Positions 1 through 4,596 of a stretch of DNA of 8,513 bases are shown here, piece by piece. Below the pieces are notes generated by a model, which saw only the letters and a program-made list of their open reading frames with translations, did not search any database and was not told the origin of the DNA. The translations under genes and the position numbers were made by a program. Position 1 is the stretch's first letter. Each line of letters starts with the position of its first letter. Origin of the DNA: Kingella sp. (in: b-proteobacteria) (GTDB lineage Bacteria > Pseudomonadota > Gammaproteobacteria > Burkholderiales > Neisseriaceae); assembly GCF_030527935.1 (NCBI RefSeq), contig NZ_JAUMZV010000061.1, forward strand, positions 1-8,513, read 5' to 3'.

Positions 1-61
1 CGTGCCCGATGGTACCAACGTTTACGTGCGGTTTGCTACGTTCAAATTTTTCCTTTGCCAT
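1..61 (-). CDS. tuf: Elongation factor Tu, N-terminal fragment (runs off the left edge)
   Basis: Only the first 20 codons are present. They read MAKEKFERSKPHVNVGTIGH, the characteristic start of EF-Tu just ahead of its first GTP-binding loop. EF-Tu is the cytosolic GTPase that delivers aminoacyl-tRNA to the ribosomal A site. The ATG is preceded by an AGGA ribosome binding site about seven bases upstream. It lies 56 bp downstream of tRNA-Thr on the same strand, so it is probably co-transcribed with the three tRNAs. The order tRNA-Tyr, tRNA-Gly, tRNA-Thr, tuf is the classical proteobacterial tufB-type arrangement. The rest of the gene is outside the window, so nothing can be said about its integrity. 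Confidence 0.95.
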   Translation of the reverse strand, partial: MAKEKFERSKPHVNVGTIGH

Positions 62-117
62 GGCAAATTCCTATTCAGTTAGTTTGTTAATAAATTGGAT
101 TTGGAAATTGAGTTAGA

Positions 118-192
118 TGGTGCCCATGGGCAGATTTGAACTGCCGGCCTCTCCCTTACCAAGGGAGTGCTCTACCCCTGAGCTACATGGGC
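118..192 (-). tRNA. tRNA-Thr (anticodon GGT)
   Basis: A complete 75-nt cloverleaf with encoded CCA. The acceptor arms GCCCATG and CATGGGC pair perfectly. The anticodon stem CTCCC/GGGAG encloses loop TTGGTAA, so the anticodon is GGT, reading ACC and ACT codons. The T-arm is GGCAG/CTGCC with a TTCAAAT loop. It is the last of three tRNAs before tuf on this strand. Confidence 0.96.
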
Positions 193-199
193 TTTAATT

Positions 200-273
200 T
201 GGAGCGGGTGAAGGGAATCGAACCCTCACCGTAAGCTTGGAAGGCTTCTGCTCTACCATTGAGCTACACCCGC
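200..273 (-). tRNA. tRNA-Gly (anticodon TCC)
   Basis: A 74-nt cloverleaf with encoded CCA. Acceptor GCGGGTG pairs with CACCCGC. The anticodon loop is CTTCCAA, giving anticodon TCC for GGA and GGG codons. The anticodon stem GAAGC/GCTTA has four pairs with a G-A mismatch at its outer end, and the T stem GAGGG/CCCTT has one G-T wobble. It is the middle member of the tRNA-Tyr/Gly/Thr cluster. Confidence 0.95.
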
Positions 274-309
274 TTATTCTCTACTCCAAATACAGCAAGA
301 AATTGTTTA

Positions 310-393
310 TGGTGGTGGGAGAAGGATTCGAACCTTCGAAACTTTCGTGGCAGATTTACAGTCTGCTCCCTTTGACCGCTCGGGAATCCCACC
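310..393 (-). tRNA. tRNA-Tyr (anticodon GTA)
   Basis: An 84-nt class II tRNA with a long variable arm and encoded CCA. Acceptor GGTGGGA pairs with TCCCACC. The anticodon region CTGTAAA gives GTA, reading TAC and TAT. It is the first tRNA of the tuf transcription unit, starting only a few bases after the predicted transcription start. Confidence 0.95.
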
Positions 394-405
394 AAAAGAA
401 TTGCA

Positions 406-435
406 ACTATACGTTAGTTTTTAAATTTTGGTCAA
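406..435 (-). promoter_or_regulatory. Sigma-70 promoter of the tRNA-Tyr/Gly/Thr-tuf unit
   Basis: On the minus strand a -35 box TTGACC (430-435) is followed after 18 bp by a -10 box TATAGT (406-411); each matches the consensus at 5 of 6 positions. Transcription would start around 399, a few bases before the mature tRNA-Tyr 5' end at 393. This is the best promoter match in the window, as expected for a stable RNA and EF-Tu unit. Confidence 0.75.
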
Positions 436-476
436 GCGTTTATGGGTTATTTTGTTGGATGTTTTTGTTTTTGTGT

Positions 477-728
477 TTATTTTTCTTGGACGATTTTATA
501 GTATTTGGCGAGTAGTTGCTCGTGGGTTTCGGGGTGTTCTTCGTCGATTAGGATGCAATCTACGGGGCAGACTTGTTGGCATTGGGGTTCATCGTAGTGC
601 CCGACGCATTGTGTGCATAGGTTGGGGTTGATTTCGTAGATTTCTTCGCCTTGTGAGATGGCATCGTTGGGGCATTCGGGTTCGCATACATCGCAGTTGA
701 TGCATTCATCGGTGATGAATAGGGACAT
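477..728 (-). CDS. yfhL: 2[4Fe-4S] ferredoxin, Alvin/YfhL type
   Basis: An 83-residue cytosolic electron carrier predicted to hold two [4Fe-4S] clusters. The cysteines are C9-x2-C12-x2-C15-x3-C19-P and C38-x2-C41-x8-C50-x3-C54-P, with a further Cys at 58. The eight-residue loop between the second and third cysteine of the second motif, and the extension after it, mark the Allochromatium vinosum-type subgroup to which E. coli YfhL belongs. The length is normal for the family. The start is an ATG with only a weak GAGA-type ribosome binding site. The gene lies 112 bp downstream of rsmD on the same strand and has a possible promoter of its own with a TATAAT box at 765-770. The redox partner cannot be told from the sequence. 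The symbol reflects family membership; some genomes name such genes fdxA or fdx. Confidence 0.93.
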   Translation of the reverse strand: MSLFITDECINCDVCEPECPNDAISQGEEIYEINPNLCTQCVGHYDEPQCQQVCPVDCILIDEEHPETHEQLLAKYYKIVQEK

Positions 729-764
729 TTTGTTTCTCTTTGCGTGTGTTTTGAAATGGGCGGG

Positions 765-770
765 ATTATA
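765..770 (-). promoter_or_regulatory. Possible -10 box for the ferredoxin gene
   Basis: A perfect TATAAT on the minus strand, about 37 bp before the ferredoxin ATG. The -35 position falls inside the adjacent DUS and has no good TTGACA match, so this is a tentative call. Confidence 0.35.
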
Positions 771-784
771 GCGAATTTTTTGTT

Positions 785-796
785 TTCAGGCTGCCT
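785..796 (-). repeat. DNA uptake sequence (AG-kingDUS), single copy
   Basis: An exact TTCAGGCTGCCT on the plus strand, so AGGCAGCCTGAA on the minus strand. It lies between rsmD and the ferredoxin gene, just upstream of the latter's possible -10 box. Confidence 0.9.
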
Positions 797-840
797 TTTG
801 CGGTGGTTTTTACAGTTTGATAATGGTTATTATCTTTATT

Positions 841-1422
841 TTAATCAGTGGGTTGTGTGTGTTTGAGCAGGAGAAATTGGCTGTGCCCTGCTTTGCCTTG
901 TCGGTGGATGGATAGCCATTCGGGAAGCGGGGGAATTTGGCTGGCTTCTAGGTAGATGTAGGTGGTGGGATAAAGGTGGGGTTGGAGCGCGGGAAATAGG
1001 TTTGCCCAGTCGTGCCATGCGTAGGGCGGGTCTAGAAATATGGTGTGGTATGACTGGTGGGTGGCGCGGAGATGGGCGATGGCGTTTTGTTGGTGGATGT
1101 GAATTTGGTTGCTGATGTTGAGCTGTTGGGCGATGGTGTGGAGTTGGCGGATGGTTGGGGGGTGGGTGTCGCATAGGGTGGCACTTTGGGCGTGGCGGGA
1201 GATGGCTTCAAAGCTGAGTACGCCGCTGCCTGCGAATAGGTCTAGGGTGTGTTGGGCGGTAAGGTATTGCCCGAGCCAGTTGAATAGGCGTTCGCGCACG
1301 CTGTCGGGGGTGGGGCGCAGTCCTTCTGCGCTGATAAAGGGGATTTTTCTGCCGCGCAGGTCGCCGCCGATGATGCGGACTTGATTGCTGTGTTTGGGGT
1401 TGTGTTTTGGGGTTGGCTTCAT
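841..1422 (-). CDS. rsmD: 16S rRNA (guanine(966)-N(2))-methyltransferase RsmD
   Basis: A 193-residue SAM-dependent methyltransferase expected to methylate N2 of G966 of 16S rRNA during 30S assembly. The N-terminal VRIIGGDLRGRKI block is followed by GLRPTPDSVRERLFNWL, both hallmarks of RsmD. The SAM-binding motif DLFAGSG is at residues 61-67 and the catalytic motif DPPY at 131-134. Length matches the family. The reading frame is open up to 1608, but I chose the ATG at 1422: it leaves 14 residues before VRIIGG, close to E. coli RsmD, while the extension would run through a DUS (1469-1480) and has low-complexity sequence. No strong ribosome binding site precedes this ATG. coaD, which I recall as a frequent rsmD neighbour in proteobacteria, is absent; the ferredoxin gene follows directly. 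Confidence 0.92.
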   Translation of the reverse strand: MKPTPKHNPKHSNQVRIIGGDLRGRKIPFISAEGLRPTPDSVRERLFNWLGQYLTAQHTLDLFAGSGVLSFEAISRHAQSATLCDTHPPTIRQLHTIAQQLNISNQIHIHQQNAIAHLRATHQSYHTIFLDPPYAWHDWANLFPALQPHLYPTTYIYLEASQIPPLPEWLSIHRQGKAGHSQFLLLKHTQPTD

Positions 1423-1468
1423 GGGGATTGTGGGTAGATTAGGGTTTTGTGGGGACGGGGAATTTGTT

Positions 1469-1480
1469 TTCAGGCTGCCT
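1469..1480 (-). repeat. DNA uptake sequence (AG-kingDUS), rsmD leader
   Basis: An exact TTCAGGCTGCCT on the plus strand. It lies 47 bp upstream of the chosen rsmD start and supports that start, because isolated DUS copies in this window mostly lie between genes. Confidence 0.9.
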
Positions 1481-1530
1481 ATGTGTGGCGATGAAGATGC
1501 TTGGGCAATGCCTATGATAAGGCAGGCGAA

Positions 1531-1536
1531 ATTATA
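1531..1536 (-). promoter_or_regulatory. Possible -10 box for rsmD
   Basis: A perfect TATAAT on the minus strand about 110 bp before the rsmD ATG. I find no good -35 at 16-18 bp. If used, the transcript would have a leader of about 100 nt that includes a DUS. Confidence 0.3.
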
Positions 1537-1615
1537 GCGGATTTGCGTTCGCTGCCTGTGGCAAAGCTGAAATGCGGTGATGCGGGGGCGTTTCGCAACG
1601 ATGCGCAAACGCGTT

Positions 1616-1627
1616 TTCAGGCTGCCT
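1616..1627 (-). repeat. DNA uptake sequence (AG-kingDUS), single copy
   Basis: An exact TTCAGGCTGCCT on the plus strand, 17 bp to the left of the MITE-like element. Confidence 0.9.
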
Positions 1628-1644
1628 ATTGGGCTGTGGATTAA

Positions 1645-1804
1645 GAACCTGTATTCACTATTTTCATAACCATCTTTTATGCCCTAAAAACGCGGCTACC
1701 GCGTTAGAAATGCTCGCAAGATGTTCAACCTTGCTGTGCTTTTTACCTTGTATCCGCACTTTTATGTCATCAAATCTGCCTATGGAAATAATGAATATAG
1801 GTTC
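1645..1804. mobile_element. 160-bp MITE-like element with 24-bp inverted ends
   Basis: The two ends form terminal inverted repeats: 1645-1668 begins GAACCTGTATTCA and the reverse complement of 1781-1804 begins GAACCTATATTCA. They match at 21 of 24 positions and all three differences are transitions. TAA flanks both ends directly (1642-1644 and 1805-1807), which fits a 3-bp target duplication. The element is too short for a transposase and no recognisable transposase domain is visible. A minus-strand reading frame crosses it and stops in the left repeat (TGA at 1664-1666), but its peptide resembles nothing I know. A hairpin with 7-bp arms (AACGCGG/CCGCGTT) sits at 1689-1705. Known family pattern: IS5-superfamily elements often make TNA duplications, so a non-autonomous relative is my inference. 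It lies between the divergent rsmD and hemL genes. Confidence 0.6.
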
Positions 1805-1870
1805 TAAGATTGTGCGGCAGCCTGCGTAGCAAAGCGGAGTTGCGAAGCTAAAACACAACCCAGCATAGTT

Positions 1871-1882
1871 TTCAGGCTGCCT
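1871..1882 (-). repeat. DNA uptake sequence (AG-kingDUS) in the hemL promoter region
   Basis: An exact TTCAGGCTGCCT on the plus strand. It sits immediately before the extended -10 box of hemL, in the place of the -35/-10 spacer. Confidence 0.9.
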
Positions 1883-1886
1883 TAAA

Positions 1887-1895
1887 TGCTAAAAT
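1887..1895 (+). promoter_or_regulatory. Probable extended -10 promoter of hemL
   Basis: TGCTAAAAT combines the TG of an extended -10 with a TAAAAT box (5 of 6 to consensus). No good -35 is visible at the expected spacing, because the spacer is filled by a DUS. Transcription would begin near 1902, leaving a leader of about 26 nt before the hemL ATG. Confidence 0.5.
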
Positions 1896-1927
1896 TTCGT
1901 TTTCACTCAATCCATAGGAAAATCATC

Positions 1928-3211
1928 ATGGCAAACCGCAATGAGCAGCTTTTTGAACGGGCAAAAAACATTATCCCCGGTGGCGTGAACTCGCCTGTGC
2001 GGGCGTTTGGCAGCGTGGGGGGCGTGCCGCGTTTTATTAACAAGGCGCAGGGGGCGTTTGTGTGGGATGAAAATGGGCAGCGATATATTGATTACGTTGG
2101 CTCGTGGGGACCTGCGATTGTGGGGCACGCGCATCCCGAAGTGGTGGAAGCTGTGCGTGAAGTAGCGTTGAGCGGCTTGTCGTTTGGTGCGCCCACGGAA
2201 GCGGAAATTGTCATCGCCGAAGAAATCGCCAAAATTATGCCCAGCGTGGAGCGGCTGCGCTTGGTGTCGTCTGGCACGGAAGCGACCATGAGCGCGATTC
2301 GTTTGGCGCGTGGCTACACGGGGCGCGACAAAATCATCAAATTTGAAGGCTGCTATCACGGGCATTCCGATAGCTTGCTGGTGAAAGCGGGCAGCGGCTT
2401 GCTGACATTTGCCAACCCCAGCTCGGCGGGTGTGCCTGCGGATTTCACGCAACACACGCTGGTGCTGCCGTATAACGATGTAGGCAGCCTGAAAAACTGT
2501 TTTTCTCAGCTGGGCGAGCAGATTGCCTGCGTGATTTTAGAGCCGATTGCGGGCAACATGAATTTGGTGAAACCGTCTGCCAAATTTATTCAAACGCTGC
2601 GCCAAATCACGGCGCAACACGGCGCGGTGCTGATTTACGATGAAGTGATGACGGGCTTTCGCGTGGCATTGGGCGGGGCGCAATCGCTGCACGGCATCAC
2701 GCCCGATTTAACCACCATGGGCAAAGTCATCGGCGGCGGTATGCCGTTGGCGGCGTTTGGCGGCAAAAAAGAAATTATGGATTGCATTTCGCCGTTGGGC
2801 GGCGTGTATCAAGCGGGGACGCTATCGGGCAACCCCGTTGCTGTGGCGGCAGGCTTGAAAACGCTGGAAATCATCCAACGCGCGGGCTTCTATGAACACC
2901 TTACCGCACGCACCGAGCAGCTAGTCAGCGGCATCAACCAAGCCGCAAAACAAGCAGGCATCACATTCACCGCCGACAGCATCGGCGGGATGTTTGGTTT
3001 TTATTTTGCCGACCACGCGCCACAAAATTACAGCGACATAGCAGCGTCTAACATCGCCGCGTTCAAAACCTTCTTCCACGGGCTGTTGGAACGCGGCGTG
3101 GCGTTAGGGCCATCCGCGTATGAAGCCAGCTTTATGTCTGCCGCGCACACGGCGGAATTGGTGGACGAAACGATTGCCATCGCGGCGGAAGTGTTTGCTG
3201 GGATGGCGTAA
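1928..3211 (+). CDS. hemL: Glutamate-1-semialdehyde 2,1-aminomutase
   Basis: A 427-residue PLP-dependent enzyme that converts glutamate-1-semialdehyde to 5-aminolevulinate, the entry step of haem synthesis by the C5 route, in the cytosol. The N-terminus has the family signature IIPGGVNSPVRAF (15-27). The phosphate-binding SSGTEATMSA is at 114-123, DEVMTGFR at 238-245 (Asp238 would contact the PLP ring nitrogen), and the Schiff-base lysine is Lys266 in TTMGKVIGGGMP. Length is normal for the family. I chose the ATG at 1928, not the upstream ATG at 1886: it has an AGGAAAA ribosome binding site, and the protein then starts like known HemL. The upstream start would add 14 unrelated residues and overlap the -10 box. 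A DUS lies inside the gene (2482-2493). Confidence 0.97.
   Translation: MANRNEQLFERAKNIIPGGVNSPVRAFGSVGGVPRFINKAQGAFVWDENGQRYIDYVGSWGPAIVGHAHPEVVEAVREVALSGLSFGAPTEAEIVIAEEIAKIMPSVERLRLVSSGTEATMSAIRLARGYTGRDKIIKFEGCYHGHSDSLLVKAGSGLLTFANPSSAGVPADFTQHTLVLPYNDVGSLKNCFSQLGEQIACVILEPIAGNMNLVKPSAKFIQTLRQITAQHGAVLIYDEVMTGFRVALGGAQSLHGITPDLTTMGKVIGGGMPLAAFGGKKEIMDCISPLGGVYQAGTLSGNPVAVAAGLKTLEIIQRAGFYEHLTARTEQLVSGINQAAKQAGITFTADSIGGMFGFYFADHAPQNYSDIAASNIAAFKTFFHGLLERGVALGPSAYEASFMSAAHTAELVDETIAIAAEVFAGMA
2482..2493 (+). repeat. DNA uptake sequence inside hemL
   Basis: An exact AGGCAGCCTGAA within the coding sequence. It is read in frame as part of VGSLK (residues 185-189 of HemL). It is the only perfect DUS of this window that lies inside a gene. 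Confidence 0.9.
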
Positions 3212-3216
3212 GCCAT

Positions 3217-3228
3217 AGGCAGCCTGAA
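3217..3228 (+). repeat. DNA uptake sequence (AG-kingDUS) after hemL
   Basis: An exact AGGCAGCCTGAA five bases after the hemL stop codon. Confidence 0.9.
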
Positions 3229-3258
3229 AATCCCATCCGTTGTTTTTGGCGCAAGGGC

Positions 3259-3278
3259 ACGGCTTGCAAGCAAGCCGT
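3259..3278. repeat. Short perfect hairpin after hemL
   Basis: Arms ACGGCTTG and CAAGCCGT (8 bp, perfect) enclose a 4-nt loop CAAG. No T-run follows on either strand, so it is not a typical intrinsic terminator by itself. It could still stabilise the hemL 3' end. Confidence 0.4.
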
Positions 3279-3297
3279 AGGGAACGCGGGTTATCGT

Positions 3298-3309
3298 TTC
3301 AGGCTGCCT
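3298..3309 (-). repeat. DNA uptake sequence (AG-kingDUS)
   Basis: An exact TTCAGGCTGCCT on the plus strand. Together with the near-DUS at 3328-3339 it forms an 11-bp inverted repeat (3297-3307 with 3330-3340), a possible weak terminator of hemL. Confidence 0.88.
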
Positions 3310-3327
3310 TATATCGCGCCCGCGTTT

Positions 3328-3339
3328 AAGCAGCCTGAA
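3328..3339 (+). repeat. Near-DUS (one mismatch)
   Basis: AAGCAGCCTGAA differs from AG-kingDUS only at its second base. It pairs with the inverted copy at 3298-3309. Confidence 0.7.
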
Positions 3340-3357
3340 ACTTTCGCTCAAACCCAA

Positions 3358-3369
3358 AGGCAGCCTGAA
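3358..3369 (+). repeat. DNA uptake sequence (AG-kingDUS)
   Basis: An exact AGGCAGCCTGAA in the hemL-lipoprotein gap, 16 bp to the left of the dRS3-like repeat. Confidence 0.9.
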
Positions 3370-3385
3370 AGCAAGAAATGCCACC

Positions 3386-3405
3386 ATTCCCGCACAGGCG
3401 GAAAT
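3386..3405. repeat. dRS3-like repeat
   Basis: The sequence ATTCCC, eight bases (GCACAGGC), then GGAAAT fits the neisserial dRS3 pattern ATTCCC-N8-GGGAAT with one mismatch. The central bases also resemble the common meningococcal form GCGCAGGC. In Neisseria dRS3 copies flank larger repeats and serve as integration sites for filamentous prophages (known from that genus). Only one copy is present here and no prophage is nearby. Confidence 0.6.
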
Positions 3406-3452
3406 TTGATCTGATATTCAGAAATGAATGCAAAAACAAACTGTTGCTTATC

Positions 3453-3482
3453 CGTAGGTCGGGCATAAATGCCCGACCTACG
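3453..3482. repeat. Perfect 30-nt palindrome
   Basis: Two perfectly complementary 14-bp arms (CGTAGGTCGGGCAT and its complement) enclose a 2-nt centre AA. No T-run follows on either strand. GTAGGTCGGGC-type hairpins are, from memory, common dispersed intergenic repeats in Neisseriaceae genomes; a terminator or REP-like role is possible but not shown. Confidence 0.7.
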
Positions 3483-3495
3483 TCTTTGCAAAGAT

Positions 3496-3507
3496 TTCAG
3501 GCTGCAT
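3496..3507 (-). repeat. Near-DUS (one mismatch)
   Basis: TTCAGGCTGCAT on the plus strand differs from the DUS complement at one position, equivalent to the second base of AG-kingDUS. Confidence 0.65.
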
Positions 3508-3553
3508 CAATATCTTGTTCACACCGCCCTGCCCTATTCCCACCCTTATAAAG

Positions 3554-3592
3554 AGGCAGCCTGAAAACAAGAAAACCGTTTTCAGGCTGCCT
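3554..3592. terminator. Inverted DUS pair, probable bidirectional terminator
   Basis: Exact DUS copies at 3554-3565 (+) and 3581-3592 (-) extend to perfect 15-bp arms (3554-3568 and 3578-3592) around a 9-nt loop. The hairpin lies 29 bp beyond the stop codon of the minus-strand lipoprotein gene, between it and the convergent hemL. Short T-rich stretches follow on both sides but no long T-run. Inverted DUS pairs are known to serve as terminators in Neisseria. Confidence 0.75.
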
Positions 3593-3621
3593 TTCCCTAT
3601 TCTCCCAACACCCGCATTCAA

Positions 3622-4407
3622 TCAACGCGGCGCTTTCGCATACCCCCCGCTATCCCACTCTCCGTCCGCAGGAAACGCATTCGCCGCACCATCGCTCGCA
3701 CGCGCATCACGCCCGCGATTCGGGTCGCGCAGTTCAAAAATCGCCGTGCCAATCACGCCCACATTACGCACCGAACCTTCGTCCGTATGCGCCACATAAG
3801 CATCGCTTGGCTTGCCAAAAATAAACGAAGCCACCGCATCATCGCTCTTGCGGAAGCCTTCAATCAGCAGCGTGCCATGCGGGCGCAACACATAGCCATT
3901 GTGGTAGCGGCTCGCCGCCTTGCCCGAAATCACGTCCACGCCGTCCACGCTCGCCACCACTTCCAGCGTTTTATCGCTGTTATTTTTGTACACCAGCTGA
4001 TACGCCTGCCCCGCCGTGCCACGCAAGAAATACCGCCCATTGTCGCGGAAAATCGGCAGCGCACGGCGATTATCCCCGCGCACCGAAAGCTCCACTCTGC
4101 CCGCCGCCAGCGCAATAGATTTCAGGCTGCGCCCCTGATAATCCTTCGCCGCATAATGCAAAACATGTTCCGCCAACGGCTGCGAACCCACCCGCCGCAA
4201 ATCCACGCGCTGCACAGACGACTGCACTTCATCGCCCCATTGCGTGCCCAGCCGCTCCACCTGCGCCACCGATTTGCTTGCCATCGCGTTATCCGCCGAA
4301 GACTCCATCGTCACACGGCTAGACATCGGCTGCGACATACACCCCGCCAACGCCATGGCCAACAGCGTCGCCGCCACAGGTTTAAACTTTAAACAAGAGA
4401 AAGACAT
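3622..4407 (-). CDS. Uncharacterised lipoprotein with a conserved C-terminal domain
   Basis: A 261-residue protein with a lipoprotein signal: a basic start, a hydrophobic stretch (11-21) and lipobox LAGC with Cys23 as the acylation site. Met rather than Asp follows the Cys, which fits outer-membrane sorting. A Ser-rich linker follows. The core at about 125-225 has GRYFLRG, YQLVYKNNSDKTLEV, VDGVDVISGK, GYVLRPHGTLLIEGFRKS, SDAYVA and NVGVIGTAIFEL. I recall this block (VDG..V.SG / GYVL / GwRkS / .vGvIG.A.F) from many uncharacterised proteobacterial proteins, but I know no function. The tail (228-261) is Gly/Asp/Ala-rich and probably disordered. The start at 4407 has a strong AAGGAG site seven bases upstream; the longer frame lacks one and would bury the signal peptide. 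An inverted DUS pair follows the gene. Confidence 0.85.
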   Translation of the reverse strand: MSFSCLKFKPVAATLLAMALAGCMSQPMSSRVTMESSADNAMASKSVAQVERLGTQWGDEVQSSVQRVDLRRVGSQPLAEHVLHYAAKDYQGRSLKSIALAAGRVELSVRGDNRRALPIFRDNGRYFLRGTAGQAYQLVYKNNSDKTLEVVASVDGVDVISGKAASRYHNGYVLRPHGTLLIEGFRKSDDAVASFIFGKPSDAYVAHTDEGSVRNVGVIGTAIFELRDPNRGRDARASDGAANAFPADGEWDSGGYAKAPR

Positions 4408-4427
4408 ACAGCACTCCTTATCAAAAA

Positions 4428-4439
4428 AGGCAGCCTGAA
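4428..4439 (+). repeat. DNA uptake sequence upstream of the lipoprotein gene
   Basis: An exact AGGCAGCCTGAA 21 bp upstream of the lipoprotein start codon. Confidence 0.9.
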
Positions 4440-4469
4440 ACATTATCGCCAAGCACCCGCCCAACAATT

Positions 4470-4481
4470 AGGCAGCCTGAA
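4470..4481 (+). repeat. DNA uptake sequence, second of a direct series
   Basis: An exact AGGCAGCCTGAA. The three same-strand copies start at 4428, 4470 and 4512, spaced exactly 42 bp apart; the sequences between them are not alike. Confidence 0.9.
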
Positions 4482-4511
4482 ACACTATTCAGCCCAATCA
4501 TAACCACGAAA

Positions 4512-4572
4512 AGGCAGCCTGAAAACGAATTCACCCGCTTGCGCCAAGCAAAATCCCATTTTCAGGCTGCCT
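4512..4572 (-). terminator. Inverted DUS pair after the aldehyde dehydrogenase gene
   Basis: Exact DUS copies at 4512-4523 (+) and 4561-4572 (-) extend to perfect 14-bp arms (4512-4525 and 4559-4572) with a 33-nt loop. The pair lies 24 bp beyond the stop codon of the minus-strand dehydrogenase gene. The long loop and the lack of a clear T-run make it a weaker terminator candidate than the others here. Confidence 0.5.
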
Positions 4573-4596
4573 CATCTTATTCACATCACCGCAGGA

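Larger units (their letters stand above)
3212..3621. other. Gene-free, repeat-rich region between hemL and the lipoprotein gene
   Basis: No credible gene is visible in these 410 bp. They hold five exact DUS and two with one mismatch (starts 3217, 3298, 3328, 3358, 3496, 3554, 3581), a hairpin at 3259-3278, a dRS3-like repeat at 3386-3405 and a perfect palindrome at 3453-3482. The flanking genes converge, so the region probably serves as transcription end for both and as a sink for repeats. Confidence 0.75.

Noticed and set aside
237..515. 92-aa plus-strand open frame over the tRNA genes
   Set aside because: It crosses tRNA-Gly, tRNA-Tyr and the ferredoxin 3' end in antisense; no coding support.
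819..834. GATAAT-GGTT-ATTATC hairpin after the rsmD stop as a terminator
   Set aside because: Only six A/T-rich pairs and no T-run on the minus strand; too weak to call.
1423..1608. N-terminal extension of rsmD by 62 codons
   Set aside because: It translates through a DUS, has low-complexity Pro/Ser-rich sequence and goes beyond the length of known RsmD proteins.
1814..1825. A third type of DUS (CGGCAGCCTGCG)
   Set aside because: Only 9 of 12 positions match AG-kingDUS or the K. kingae form, so it is not counted.
1629..1858. Two small overlapping open frames (66 aa plus strand, 64 aa minus strand) around the MITE-like element
   Set aside because: Neither has a ribosome binding site or a recognisable domain, and both run across the inverted repeat ends. 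They are explained by the element.
4121..4132. DUS inside the lipoprotein gene (TTCAGGCTGCGC)
   Set aside because: It matches the ten-base core but not the last two positions (10 of 12). It may be a decayed copy but was not counted.
3787..4392. Long plus-strand open frame opposite the lipoprotein gene (201 aa)
   Set aside because: Arg/His-rich shadow composition. The minus-strand frame has a strong ribosome binding site, a lipobox and conserved motifs.
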